17,500 nt of DNA. Source: Botryococcus braunii (taxonomy: Eukaryota; Chlorophyta; Trebouxiophyceae). Shown here in pieces: positions 8,239-17,500 of the stretch. Location: NCBI GenBank assembly GCA_002005505.1, contig KV908551.1, positions 181,557-199,056 on the forward strand, in the 5' to 3' direction. The notes beneath the pieces were generated by a model. The model was not told the origin of the DNA. It ran no database searches and saw only the letters and a list, made by a program, of their open reading frames with translations. The stretch's first letter is position 1, and every line of letters starts with the position of its first letter. The position numbers were made by a program, and so were the translations under genes.

Positions 8239-8331
8239 GTGGGAAAATCTTGCCTGCGAAATCCTGCGTGTGTCATACTCGCCAGCTTTAACATCGTTAA
8301 GATTGAGACAACCCAAACTCTCAAGTACATA
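8239..8331. repeat. Diverged tandem repeat, copy 2
   Basis: Partner of 8118-8213, separated from it by about 25 bases. The similarity is clear but clearly degraded, so the duplication is not recent. Confidence 0.75.
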
Positions 8332-8416
8332 CACTTGAGATTTGAATTCGATACCATCCACTATATGTTTGGATACCTTTGATACGAAATTCTTTGAATC
8401 AAAAAGATCGATTATT

Positions 8417-8980
8417 TTGTGTTATGTTATGTTCTGTCACAGTTCAATGACAAAGTCTATGACCGTATATTGCTGGGACAGACCTACTTTTGACATACGT
8501 AGTGAGAACTGAGGCACAACTGGATGTTACACATTCGTTGAATGTATATTTAATATCATAATTCTAAATTACCTGTTCAAGGATTGGGCTCAGTGTCGTT
8601 AACCTGAACGTTGTTGTCGGGCACTCCGCCTTGGGACCCACGAGATTTCCGCCACTGTGTTCCAAGTATGATAGAACCACAATTGTGTTACTTACACTTG
8701 CAAGTGCTCAAAAGTTTTTTTGGAATAGAAAAAGATTGAGTACATAGGAAAGTCTGCGACCACCGTTTTGTACCCTGCATACAGAGGCTGAATTCGAAGC
8801 CAGTTGTCGCCAACCTGCCGTACGGCGCCGAGTGTAGGGCCTCACCATGGTCACGTGTCATTCCAGATCTGTACGATCCAGGACGATGTCCGTCACTCCC
8901 GTCCTCCCTCCCTCCCTTTCCTCGACACGCCTCAGTGCACCCGGATGGTGTTTTGATAGGTAAATCGCCTTAATCCCTCA
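8417..8980 (-). repeat. Inverted diverged duplication, left copy
   Basis: Read on the minus strand, this segment follows the plus strand of 16849-17395 in the same order over more than 500 bases, with indels. Shared anchors include TATCAAAAC, CAGATCTGGA/AGATCTGGA, GACACGTG, CCTACACTC, GGCAGGTTG, TTCAGCCTCTGT, AAGGCGGA.TGCCCGA, ACGACACTGA, a GTAAT splice donor, CTTTTGACATACGT and GGCACAACTGGA. Homology may extend past 17397 toward the window end. Confidence 0.75.
8573..8707 (-). pseudogene. Coding-like exon segment in the left inverted copy
   Basis: A minus-strand frame of about 45 residues (…IVVLSYLEHSGGNLVG…KAECP..TF…) ends at a donor CAG|GTAATT (8573/8572). It resembles the protein reading of the right copy (…FVCISILRDSGPYKVG…KADCP..TF…), with conservative changes. 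A second conserved motif, GFEFSLC (8781-8801), lies upstream but in a different frame, and a stop separates the two. The left copy therefore looks frame-disrupted, or has a small intron between them. Family not recognised. Confidence 0.35.
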
Positions 8981-9042
8981 TTTTTATTTTTGCATTTTTA
9001 CTTCGTTTTTCCTCTTCTTCCCCCTCCCCCCCCCCCCACATC
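8904..9042. other. Pyrimidine-rich stretch with C-runs
   Basis: Contains CCTCCCTCCCTCCC near 8912-8925 and a run of C at about 9026-9037. Low complexity; no coding evidence. Confidence 0.7.
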
Positions 9043-9047
9043 GCCCG

Positions 9048-9065
9048 AAGAAGCTTAAGCTTCTT
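9048..9065. repeat. Perfect 18-bp palindrome
   Basis: AAGAAGCTT followed directly by AAGCTTCTT, self-complementary with no loop. Confidence 0.95.
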
Positions 9066-9246
9066 AAGAATTGGGGCACCCTTTTCTTCTTCGCCCCCCC
9101 TCCCCTGGTTGGATTTTTGAATGCCGTTCACCATGTCGACATACTCGCCATTCAAGGGCTTGACGCTTATAAGCAATTAGAATGCTTAGGTAGCTTTCAA
9201 GTGTTGTTGCCACGAATCTGGCATCCCTTTGAAGGTCTTCTAGCCA

Positions 9247-9278
9247 ATACAACACATAGGGTGTCCTATGTGTTGTAT
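9247..9278. repeat. Perfect hairpin, 14-bp stem and 4-base loop
   Basis: Left arm ATACAACACATAGG (9247-9260), loop GTGT, right arm CCTATGTGTTGTAT (9265-9278). All 14 positions pair. Confidence 0.95.
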
Positions 9279-9414
9279 CCTATCCAAATGCAGATCGTCT
9301 TTTTACCATTGAAAGTTAAGGCATGATTTGACTTGTCTATGATCGGATATATAATCATTGTTGCCAAGGTGTACCAGATTATGTTCAGTGAGTACATATA
9401 ATCAATACCAAATA

Positions 9415-9629
9415 CAGTCATAGCGAGTCGATATCATTGAGTGCGAATGCACCGGGTACCCAGCACGACCACTGACGAGACAACAGCGAGACAGCCGTTC
9501 AGGATAGTACCATATTTGAGTACAACTGCCAACAGTGAAACACTACATAGGGCAGACAGTTACAGAAAACGGGCAGGACTTCGGACAGCCGTCTACACGT
9601 GACATGTCTCTTCCGAGCAACCAAATGAA
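9415..9629. repeat. Diverged direct duplication, copy A
   Basis: Aligns with 9869-10235 in the same order. Shared blocks include AGTCGAT, CCCAGCACGACC, AGTACAA, AACAGTG, ACAGAAAAC, CGGACAGC and CCGAGCAACCAAATGAA. No coding frame is preserved between the copies, so this is probably a non-coding repeat. Confidence 0.8.
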
Positions 9630-9697
9630 CTACATACGTTTGACATCATTGGAACCCTCTTCCTGTCTTGAATGACAACCCTAATGACCAGTGCTAT

Positions 9698-9735
9698 ATC
9701 TCTGGATAAACCAATATATTGGTTTATCCAGAGAT
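9698..9735. repeat. Perfect 38-bp palindrome
   Basis: Left arm ATCTCTGGATAAACCAATA is followed directly by its exact reverse complement. There is no spacer and no mismatch. It lies between copies A and B of the 9.4-10.2 kb duplication. Confidence 0.97.
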
Positions 9736-9868
9736 TCACTAACTGCACCACTTAACTGGCAATCTGAATCAAATACTTACTCTCTTGCAATGCACGTCTA
9801 GCAGTTGACATGATTCACATGTATACACATTGGTCGGACAATCTGACACGTGAAAGCCATAGCAATTA

Positions 9869-10235
9869 GAGTCACAGCAAGTCGATCGAAATAGAGATTG
9901 ACTGCGAGTGCTCCCAGCACGACCCGGACACACCGATCTCATATTAACTCTCAGGCTCTGCTATGGCCACAAATAGCATGACGACTCAATGAAATTGCAT
10001 TAATCGACAGGTTGCCTCCTATCATGTGAGTCTCATCAGACAATCAAACGAGCCAATGGAAGGCTGAAGAGTCAGCAGCGCGAGTGCCGTTGATAATCTG
10101 CCATACTTCAGTACAAACGCTAACAGTGCAATATTACGTAATATTAGATGTATGTGATAGCAAACCTATGCCAAACACTTGCAGAAAACAAGGAGGAATC
10201 CGGACAGCTGTGGCTCCTCCGAGCAACCAAATGAA
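9869..10235. repeat. Diverged direct duplication, copy B
   Basis: Partner of 9415-9629. It carries roughly 130 extra bases (about 9929-10064) that copy A lacks, and a 16-bp perfect palindrome AATATTACGTAATATT at 10130-10145. Confidence 0.8.
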
Positions 10236-11412
10236 AGCTGGAGCTGTCAATTTACGAACTCAAATGTAGAGCCGTGTTTGGCGCCAAGGGGGACCCATCC
10301 AATTGGGTCGCCAGAACTCTCCCTCATCTATACACCTGAACTGCCCAATTGGTTGCAACCCTCTAAGTCATTGTGCTCCAGTCAGCACTCATTGATGTCT
10401 TGCAGGACCAGAAATGTCCACCTAATGCTCGGAAGACGATTAACAGTTCCTGGGTCTGTCATATGAGTGAGATGCCACTTCCTCAGTGGAGCATCCCGGG
10501 TCAGACCTGAAGCTCCGTGCAGTATTTTACACGTAATGAGACATTTGTCATAATGACAGATCAGATTGGCCATTTAGTAAATCCTCCTGCACAGAACGAG
10601 AAGCCAACTGAACTCGTCCACTAGAAACCATATATGGCTTACCCTGTAACACATGGCCTGTAATAGGTGCCTTGGATTTTGTGCCTAATTAGTTCGGACG
10701 TCAGCATAAAATAGTTGATCTTACGTAGGACCTTCTTGGATTCAAGAAAGCGTACGCAGCGAACGCAGCTCATGTGCCCATCACTTCAATGCCTTGAATC
10801 TTGATGAAGCAATGCCTGAAGTTTTATGATCATGGCCATGGGCAAGCCTGTAGAGGAGATACTAATAAGTTCCAACAATACGGGACCTTCAATCATGAGA
10901 GCGAGCAAGGCCGCCAAGCCGCAGTCGCTTGGAGGACAGTTAGGCCACGGGGATGTACCTGAGATATCCCATGGGACCATGCAATTGGAAGAAACCAGAT
11001 CACAAGTACATGGGTGTGCAGTATACAGGCCTGTACCGACAAGGGTCCCCTTCTTCCATACTCCAAAGAAGGGAGGAAATAAAAATTACATCCCAGGGAC
11101 ACGGCCACCACAGATCTAAATGCCAGACCAGCACGACCAATGTTCCTTGCCCCCGTTCATCACTACCATCAGTTCTGCAGGTTGCGGGTGTCCAGGTCAG
11201 CACCATTCGCGGCTTGAATGATGCATCTCACTGATAACGTCTGCCCTCGACGTCAAGAACGCAAGTTGGCTGCTGACCCTGGCAGCAGCAGAAGCGGACT
11301 TGCGAATCGCAATGAAAGACATGCCTTGCATTGCAATTTAAGCAATATATCTTTCGGGCTCTTAAGCCGCCTGGACGATGCCCATCCCAGGTAAAATCAT
11401 CGAAACCTGGGA
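10236..11412. other. Region without a supported gene
   Basis: Frames of 60-97 codons occur on both strands around 10786-11234. They overlap each other, and none has a recognisable motif or splice context. No RNA gene or strong repeat was seen. Confidence 0.5.
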
Positions 11413-12060
11413 TCATGATATCAGTACAGCGCACTCGCGAAGTGACGTGATGGGAGCAATAAAAAACAGACCCTTGGCATTCAAAGACTGCTGAAACAAC
11501 AAGAGAAGAGCTTGCGCCCTTTCCAGATATTCCTGATGTCCGACCATGTCGGACCCTCCAACTAAGCAGCCACCATATGAATCCGCAATCGCGCCTGCGA
11601 CCACAGTTAAATAAAACAAAAAGGCAAACTCCGTGCCAATCCCAAACTCCAAGCCCCACTCCCAACCTTTACTGGTACTGTCTCTTTTAAAATACACGTT
11701 GATGTGATTGCCCTTGTATATGCCCAATGGACTTAACTCCTTGACAACCTTGCTATCAGGAGCGACATAAAGCGTGTCGTATATTTGTTCATCCTGCCAT
11801 ACAGGCCCGTCTCCGCAAGGATCCTTGCAAGCCGCAAAGCGCTCCATGAAAGTCACAAACACGCGCAGCTGGGCGGCGGACGCCCAGCTGGAGCCGACCC
11901 AAACCGAGGCCAGCAACGCGCCTCGTTTCCGCAGGATGGCCTCGCGGGCCGCCTGGCGGCAGTGCCTGCTGGACCGCGACAGCGCCATGATGGTGGGCTG
12001 CGGCAGCCCGGCCAGCACATAACCCAGCACGTCGTGCGGGATGCCCCTCAGGGGGCCCAA
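11413..12060 (-). CDS. F-box-like protein, 5' end unresolved
   Basis: An open minus-strand frame of about 215 residues ends in TGA at 11413. Residues 4-43 resemble an F-box (IPHDVLGYVLAGLP, then LSRSSRHCRQAARE). F-box proteins recruit substrates to SCF ubiquitin ligases through Skp1. The rest (…YVAPDSKVVKELSPLGIYKG…WEWGLEFGIGTEF…) matches no family I can name and shows no clear repeats. The first half is GC-rich with G/C-favoured third positions, as expected of a real coding region; the second half is more AT-rich. The frame opens with TTG at 12060. The nearest in-frame ATG (11988) would cut off half of the F-box. An ATG at 12101 is out of frame by one base, and an in-frame TGA lies at 12105-12103. 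The true start is therefore in another exon, or the gene or assembly carries a small indel. Confidence 0.5.
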   Translation of the reverse strand: MGPLRGIPHDVLGYVLAGLPQPTIMALSRSSRHCRQAAREAILRKRGALLASVWVGSSWASAAQLRVFVTFMERFAACKDPCGDGPVWQDEQIYDTLYVAPDSKVVKELSPLGIYKGNHINVYFKRDSTSKGWEWGLEFGIGTEFAFLFYLTVVAGAIADSYGGCLVGGSDMVGHQEYLERAQALLLLFQQSLNAKGLFFIAPITSLRECAVLIS

Positions 12061-12106
12061 GCTCTCCGCCCGGGGCGGGGCGTACGACGCTCCGCGGACA
12101 TGTCAA

Positions 12107-12974
12107 CCCTGCATCAGCATGCCCTCGACCTCGCGATCCCCCTCCTATGATGCATCACGCTTAGGACCTATGCAGGTAGCTCATGGCTGGGGGAAAGGGT
12201 GGGTAGCTCATGACGTACCGAAACATGGCGCAGGATCCCAAATCCCTCCCATCCCCACCCTTCTTGTGTATCCCTCATTGTGTTGCCGCACCGTTTTGTT
12301 GCCTGACTTAACCTCTGGCCACATTATCTGAGCAACGGACGACCTGGGCAGGGAAAATGAAGAGGCACACCTAGCAGCTGCGGTTGTGAATGGGGGTTCC
12401 TCCTAACCAGACAAACATATGCTTCAGAGATCCTGAGAAAAACTTATGCACTACAAACAGGAGGACGACACTCACGACTGATCCCTTCAAGAGAGATGCT
12501 CTGCAAGACAATTGTCAGGGGTAAAGTCAACCGCCCAGTTACAACTGAAACGGATGGAGGATGCTGCCAAGCAGAAAGAGAGGATGTTTCTATTATGTCT
12601 TCATGCGGTTAAATATCCATGGTTGCAAGCCCAGGGCGAGAGAGGGATGATGAAGGCCGGCGGAAGGGCTCATGCCCTGATCGCACTCATGTTCTCTGAG
12701 GGGCCGACTCCACATCGATCAGGTCCTGCAACATGGGTGGGGATTTCCGAAAGAGTGGTAACAAAGTACCGGAAAGTTGTGCAGCTCCTTCCACGCCCGT
12801 CTTGCGACATAGAGACCACGCCCCGAGTGTGCCTGCTTTCGGAGCGTCTTGCAGGGTTGTGGTGGCTTGCACTAGTTCACATTGCCAGCACTGCCCTCTG
12901 ACTGTCCCACCCAAGACATTATGAGCAAAACCCCTCATCGACATCGAGGCAAATTCTACAGAACCAGAGCTTGG
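12107..12974. other. Region upstream of the F-box-like ORF
   Basis: Probably contains the promoter and 5' part of the F-box-like gene, but no TATA box or start is clear. An 11-base direct repeat GGTAGCTCATG occurs at 12175-12185 and 12202-12212. A 129-codon plus-strand frame (12512-12901) begins with TTG and shows no recognised motif, so it is not called. Confidence 0.4.
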
Positions 12975-14432
<1,458 letters not shown>

Positions 14433-14449
14433 TTTTCATACAAAAGGTT

Positions 14450-14787
14450 TGTATCATGCAAGCAGGTGGAGGGGTTGAAGTCAAACTGAGTCGTGGCAAA
14501 AAACCAGATGAGAGGACAGGTGGAGGGGCCGAAGGATTCTAGTAAAGCAACTAGGTGCATACGGTCACCCAGGCCTGAGAAAGTGGATCTTGATCAAGCT
14601 TGAAAGTCTTAAGATGCTTGGATGTTAGTTTTTTTTACCGCTGTCGATCATCCGAGCCCTTCAGAAAACACTGAATGTCATGGGTGGTCCAGTGTGGTGT
14701 ATGGGATTCTTGTCTAATCCAAGATTTTATATACTGGTAGTAAGACTCTATGGGCTCGTCGTTACAGTAAGGATCAACTTGTACACA

Positions 14788-14789
<2 letters not shown>
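14450..14789. other. Region without a supported gene
   Basis: Mixed sequence between the TA and GT tracts. No coding, RNA or repeat feature can be supported. Confidence 0.5.
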
Positions 14790-14862
<73 letters not shown>

Positions 14863-14944
14863 TGTTAGTATATGTGTGTGCATGTGTTTGTGTTTGTGTG
14901 TCTGTGTCTGTGTGTGTGTGGGTGTTGGGGGGGGGGGTTGTGGT
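14790..14944. repeat. (GT)n microsatellite with degenerate tail
   Basis: Pure GT to about 14859, then interrupted TGTGTT/TGTC/TGTGG repeats, ending in a G-run at 14926-14937. It is preceded by ACACAC, giving a small junction palindrome. Confidence 0.97.
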
Positions 14945-15485
14945 TGTGTGTTCGCGTGCATCTATGGTGCACACGGCGCCGGGGGGTGGGGGGTGGGGGA
15001 AGGTGGTGATGTTCCGACATGAGCCAAAGGACAAGACGCTCGTACAAACATAGACGCTTACCCACATTAAGCATGAAGCAAGCATTAAGCACACCCACAT
15101 AAATGATCACGCAAGGATTAATTAAAAGCACAATCAAATGCGCGCACTCCCTAGGAGCCACCTTCAACGGCATCGTCTTCAAACATCACCACCTGTAAGC
15201 CCGGAGGATACTGACACTATATAGCACTGTATATTGTACTTTCTGTCGGCAAAGTAAACTTTACGTTGTCCTCCCTCTTTACAGACGGCACTTCCACGTA
15301 CGAGACCTCCCATGTCGCCACAACTTTCTCAGCTGCTATTAACTTAGGGGCCTCCCTACAGCAAACTCATTTCCAAATTATCAGCTATTAGAAGACATGG
15401 ACAGACGATGATTATCTCGTCATTCCAGCTCTATGAAGGATAAGAATGTGGGCTAGCTAGCCCACATCTTATTCCTCCTACCTTG
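14945..15485. other. Region without a supported gene
   Basis: Contains short AAGCA-type direct repeats around 15067-15090 and a palindrome at 15440-15472. A pyrimidine-rich acceptor-like site CTCTTTACAG at about 15277-15286 is followed by 35 open codons in two frames, which is too weak to call an exon. Confidence 0.45.
15440..15472. repeat. 22-bp perfect palindrome within a longer interrupted one
   Basis: ATGTGGGCTAG directly followed by CTAGCCCACAT (15446-15467). After one unpaired A (15445), five more bases pair on each side (ATAAG / CTTAT). Confidence 0.95.
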
Positions 15486-15489
15486 CTAT

Positions 15490-15758
15490 TCCTCCTCCTC
15501 CTCCTCCTCCTCCCGCCCTCCAGCCCTTTCCAGCCATGCGTTTTTATTGGCTGTGACTGCCCGAACTCTGCTTCAGCAGCGCAAGCGGCTGTGGGTGATC
15601 AACCATACCACCCCCCGCTGCAGCCTGCTGCTGCTGCTGCTGCTGCTGGGCAGCCCTCAGATGCTCCCGTAAGGCGTGTTAACGAGCAGCAGCAGCCAAG
15701 ACGTCAGCCCCGGGGCCCTGGTGGTACATGTCTGTACATGGGATGTACAGCAAAGTAG
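15490..15758 (+). other. Possible exon with CTC and CTG repeats
   Basis: A (CTC)n tract (about 15490-15513) leads into CCCTCCAG, which would make a strong acceptor. The frame then reads …CVFIGCDC…, an alanine run from (CTG)n at about 15625-15648, a Gln/Arg/Pro-rich stretch and …CLYMGCTAK to a TAG at 15756. No ATG opens the frame; the only in-frame one is near its end. The twin C-[VL]-[FY]-[IM]-G-C motifs are curious. It could equally be non-coding low-complexity sequence. Confidence 0.2.
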
Positions 15759-16314
<556 letters not shown>

Positions 16315-16848
16315 TGTATAATATATCGTCCTAACCGCTGCAATAGATTCGGCCGGCGACTGATTAATGAGCAGCAAGCTCAGGAATACAGCAACATGTG
16401 CTTCCCTTGCAACAATTGTTTATCAATATCCAGCCCTTAAACTTGCGCACATATTTGCAAAGTTATCGGACAACGAACAATCTGCAAAGACATGATCATG
16501 AACATCATTTATTGAAGGCAAGGTTGAACTGCACTGGTGCACTGGCATGTGCCACAATCTCTGCAAGTTGTCTCTGCTGGAAAACATATTGTGAGAGTAA
16601 ACACCCTTGCATTTCATTGTCAGAAACCCAAGATGGGAACCAGAACTCAGAAATTTAAACACATCGGCACAGAGGGCCCGCGGCCGACACTTTACAAATA
16701 GTCCACCAAGAAATTAAATCAACAGGGACGGACGAAGAAGAAAAGGGAAAAGAAGGGGAATTCTTGTTTCGAAAGATGAGGGTAAAAACGCGAGAATGCT
16801 AAAACATAAGATTGATCATTATCATGGCAGTGAATATCTTCTGCAGGG
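16315..16848. other. Region without a supported gene
   Basis: Frames of 79-86 codons exist on both strands, but the minus-strand one starts with GTG and none has a recognisable motif. Nothing else can be supported. Confidence 0.45.
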
Positions 16849-17395
16849 ACAGCTGTAATGGTTGCTATTTTATCAAAACAATATGAGGATACAAAGAGGC
16901 GCGTGGAGGGGATGCAGGGAAGGAGAGCGAGAGGAAGGGGCATCGTACTACTAGTACTGATCGTACGCATCGTCCAGATCTGGACGACACGTGGTGTGGA
17001 CCTACACTCCGGGCAGTAAGGCAGGTTGCAGCCATTTGGCTTCAAGTTCAGCCTCTGTAAAGCACATTATTGTTCTCAGATTTCCGTCGTTGTAGATTCC
17101 GATAAGCAGTATAAAGACTACTTTGTATGTATATCAATCTTGAGAGACAGTGGTCCATATAAAGTCGGTACTAAGCTTAAGGCGGATTGCCCGATAAGGA
17201 CGTTCGAACGACACTGAAGTGAGCCCGTTCCTAGAAGAGGTAATCTGAAAGTCTGATATTCAAGTAATCTAGAAGCAGGTTTTTCTACTTGATGTCCAGT
17301 TGTGCCCCCATTCTCAAAACGTATGTCAAAAGGTAGTTCAGCCCCGGCATCAAACGAGTGATGTGTTTCTCACTGAAATGTGGCAGATAACACAA
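16849..17395 (+). repeat. Inverted diverged duplication, right copy
   Basis: Plus-strand counterpart of the minus strand of 8417-8980 (anchors listed there). It contains an 18-bp palindrome TCGTCCAGA/TCTGGACGA (16970-16987), a coding-like stretch and a splice donor at 17239/17240. The duplication may continue past the window edge. Confidence 0.75.
17026..17217 (+). CDS. Candidate exon of the duplicated gene family, right copy
   Basis: The plus-strand frame carries GFKFSLC (17038-17058) and …FVCISILRDSGPYKVGTKL…KADCP, matching protein fragments of the left copy with conservative changes. Here both motifs lie in one frame, unlike the left copy. The frame meets TGA at 17217, 22 bases before the shared donor GAG|GTAATC (17239/17240). 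Compared with the left copy, two small indels lie in this interval, so the right copy may be broken at its end, or the exon may be read differently. It opens with TTG after an in-frame TAA, so it would need an upstream exon or acceptor. Function unknown. Confidence 0.3.
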   Translation: MQPFGFKFSLCKAHYCSQISVVVDSDKQYKDYFVCISILRDSGPYKVGTKLKADCPIRTFERH

Positions 17396-17500
17396 CAATG
17401 GAACTTCTTCGTTGAACAAGCTTTTAAGTTTTATTTATCCGTATAAATGTGGCTAGTATTGGCAATAAAAACTTAGAGTCATTACTAAAGTCTTCAAGGG
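17396..17500. other. Right window edge, AT-rich
   Basis: No gene called. AATAAA occurs at about 17464-17469. Weak similarity to the minus strand of about 8340-8416 suggests the inverted duplication continues. Confidence 0.35.

Noticed and set aside
9064..9326. Opposed frames of 63-69 codons around the 9247 hairpin
   Set aside because: Short, overlapping and without motifs or an identified family.
10786..11119. Overlapping plus and minus frames of 64-97 codons, the plus frame with a good ATG at 10826
   Set aside because: No recognisable motif, no splice context, and equal openness on both strands, so coding cannot be supported.
11228..11665. Cysteine-rich 145-codon minus-strand frame overlapping the F-box-like ORF
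   Set aside because: It is an alternate-frame shadow for more than half its length, and its cysteines do not follow a known zinc-finger spacing.
12512..12901. 129-codon plus-strand frame
   Set aside because: It begins with TTG, has no motif, and the opposite strand is also open for much of it.
15277..15392. Acceptor-like CTCTTTACAG followed by about 35 open codons
   Set aside because: Two frames are equally open and neither has a motif or a matching donor.

Overview
This is eukaryotic nuclear DNA. It carries one intact LTR retrotransposon, at least one intron-bearing gene region, an F-box-like reading frame, long dinucleotide microsatellites ((CA)n, (GT)n, (GA)n, (TA)n) and many short perfect palindromes. 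There are no bacterial operons, ribosome-binding sites or recognisable tRNA/rRNA genes. The lineage cannot be fixed from the sequence. Splice signals with pyrimidine tracts, introns of about 120-210 bases and abundant simple repeats would fit an invertebrate or an alga.

Layout. (1) 1-6207: a Ty1/copia element with one uninterrupted Gag-Pol frame (98-5497), a polypurine tract and a probable 3' LTR (5516-6207). The 5' LTR lies off the left edge. The LTR holds two copies of a 143-base block that differ at one base, and the integrase-RT linker holds two copies of a four-cysteine module. (2) 6208-6560: unique sequence and a (CA)n tract. (3) 6562-8085, minus strand: pieces of a probable spliced gene for a secreted or single-pass membrane protein. 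They comprise a signal-peptide exon, a phase-compatible second exon, and a splice joining a short exon to a transmembrane exon. (4) 8118-10235: layered diverged duplications and palindromes. These include a segment (8417-8980) that recurs inverted at the far right edge (16849-17395) with a similar coding-like stretch and splice donor. (5) 10236-11412: little recognisable. (6) 11413-12060, minus strand: an F-box-like ORF with a GC-rich 5' half and no in-frame ATG at its start. (7) 12107-16862: mostly non-coding and microsatellite-dense. (8) 16849-17500: the inverted partner of the 8.4-9.0 kb segment, running to the window edge.

The strongest calls are the copia polyprotein and the simple repeats. 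The most interesting are the duplicated cysteine module in the Pol linker, the near-identical duplication inside the LTR, and the inverted paralogous exon-like segments tied to an unidentified membrane-protein gene region. Percent identities were judged by eye, not computed.
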